Source: JBEATZ01 sp041178545 (GTDB lineage Bacteria; Planctomycetota; UBA1135; UBA2386). From it: a DNA stretch of 39,273 bases. The stretch is from assembly GCA_041178545.1 (NCBI GenBank), contig JBEGVB010000129.1, forward strand, positions 1 through 39,273, written 5' to 3'. The translations under genes and the position numbers were made by a program. This document shows positions 39,161-39,273 of the stretch, piece after piece. The notes beneath the pieces are model-generated. The model made no database searches. It saw nothing but the letters and a program-made list of their open reading frames with translations, and was not told the DNA's origin. Numbering within the stretch: position 1 is the stretch's first letter; every line of letters begins with the position of its first letter.

Positions 39161-39273
39161 GTGCCGCCGCCTCCGGACCGCACGGCCCTCCAACTGTTGC
39201 AGGAGTTCGAGGTGCGGTTGCTGCCCCACGCGATGCGATCCCTCGCACTGCGCCGGGGCCTCGCACCCGCCCG
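39161..39273 (+). CDS. Possible start of a rightward gene cut by the window edge
   Basis: From GTG 39161 the frame stays open to the end and reads like coding sequence (TALQLLQEFEVRLLPHAMRS, then LALRRGLAPA), with an amphipathic helical pattern. The same frame is open for at least 100 bases upstream. The family is not recognisable from 37 residues, and no SD is visible. Confidence 0.3.
   Translation, partial: MPPPPDRTALQLLQEFEVRLLPHAMRSLALRRGLAPA

Noticed and set aside
1..39273. Insertion sequence, prophage, CRISPR or integrative element
   Set aside because: No transposase, integrase, phage gene, regularly spaced repeat or attachment-site duplication was seen; composition is even along the window.

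Overview
The window is about 70% G+C by eye and reads as chromosomal DNA of a planctomycete. The strongest markers are a PSD1/DUF1549/DUF1553 lipoprotein followed by a DUF1501 Tat-exported protein and a membrane protein with a planctomycete-type CxxCH domain, a PPC-repeat secreted protein with a GC-rich C-terminal module I associate with deep planctomycete lineages, and a planctomycete-style ECF sigma factor. WaaP/KdkA-like kinase, GT9 and WecG-family genes point to a Gram-negative type envelope. I see no insertion sequence, prophage, integrase or CRISPR array.

Layout. 2-499: end of an EEP-family phosphoesterase gene. 534-632 (-): a selenocysteine tRNA with encoded CCA. 633-929: no gene, but a candidate promoter and nested hairpins ahead of a DEAD-box helicase (930-2462). 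Then an MscS channel, a secreted PPC-domain protein, a HEAT-like membrane-anchored protein (-), an unusual EF-P, a YheT-type hydrolase, CysRS (-) and a large Ser/Thr kinase with a degenerate ATPase domain and helical repeats. 13209-19921 is a three-gene PSD1, DUF1501, DUF2231/cytochrome/YHS operon. 19958-23099 holds envelope glycan genes with a TDD (Tsr3/DTW)-like RNA-modification gene. 23216-25374 is a DUF4212/SSS symporter pair. A SUFU-domain protein and endonuclease III are divergent at about 26150. An ECF sigma gene runs tail-to-tail into lon.

27634-39034 is one long leftward block: purA, uppS, cdsA, phoH, ybeY, FliA-like sigma, GIY-YIG, lysA, small lipoprotein, NifU-like, glpK and lon. 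Most junctions are stop/start overlaps (GTGA, ATGA, TGATG) or very short gaps, so most of these genes are probably co-transcribed and translationally coupled. The block joins nucleotide, lipid-carrier, phospholipid, RNA-maturation and lysine/peptidoglycan precursor functions with a regulator.

The main non-gene signal is a promoter pattern. Many operon-head genes have no Shine-Dalgarno sequence but carry a TANNNT-like -10 element only 6-9 nt before the start codon, which predicts leaderless mRNAs. Internal operon genes more often use SD sequences or stop/start overlap. Other points worth checking are the Sec tRNA, an EF-P lacking the modifiable lysine, a kinase ATPase with a broken P-loop, and the redox-like three-gene surface operon.
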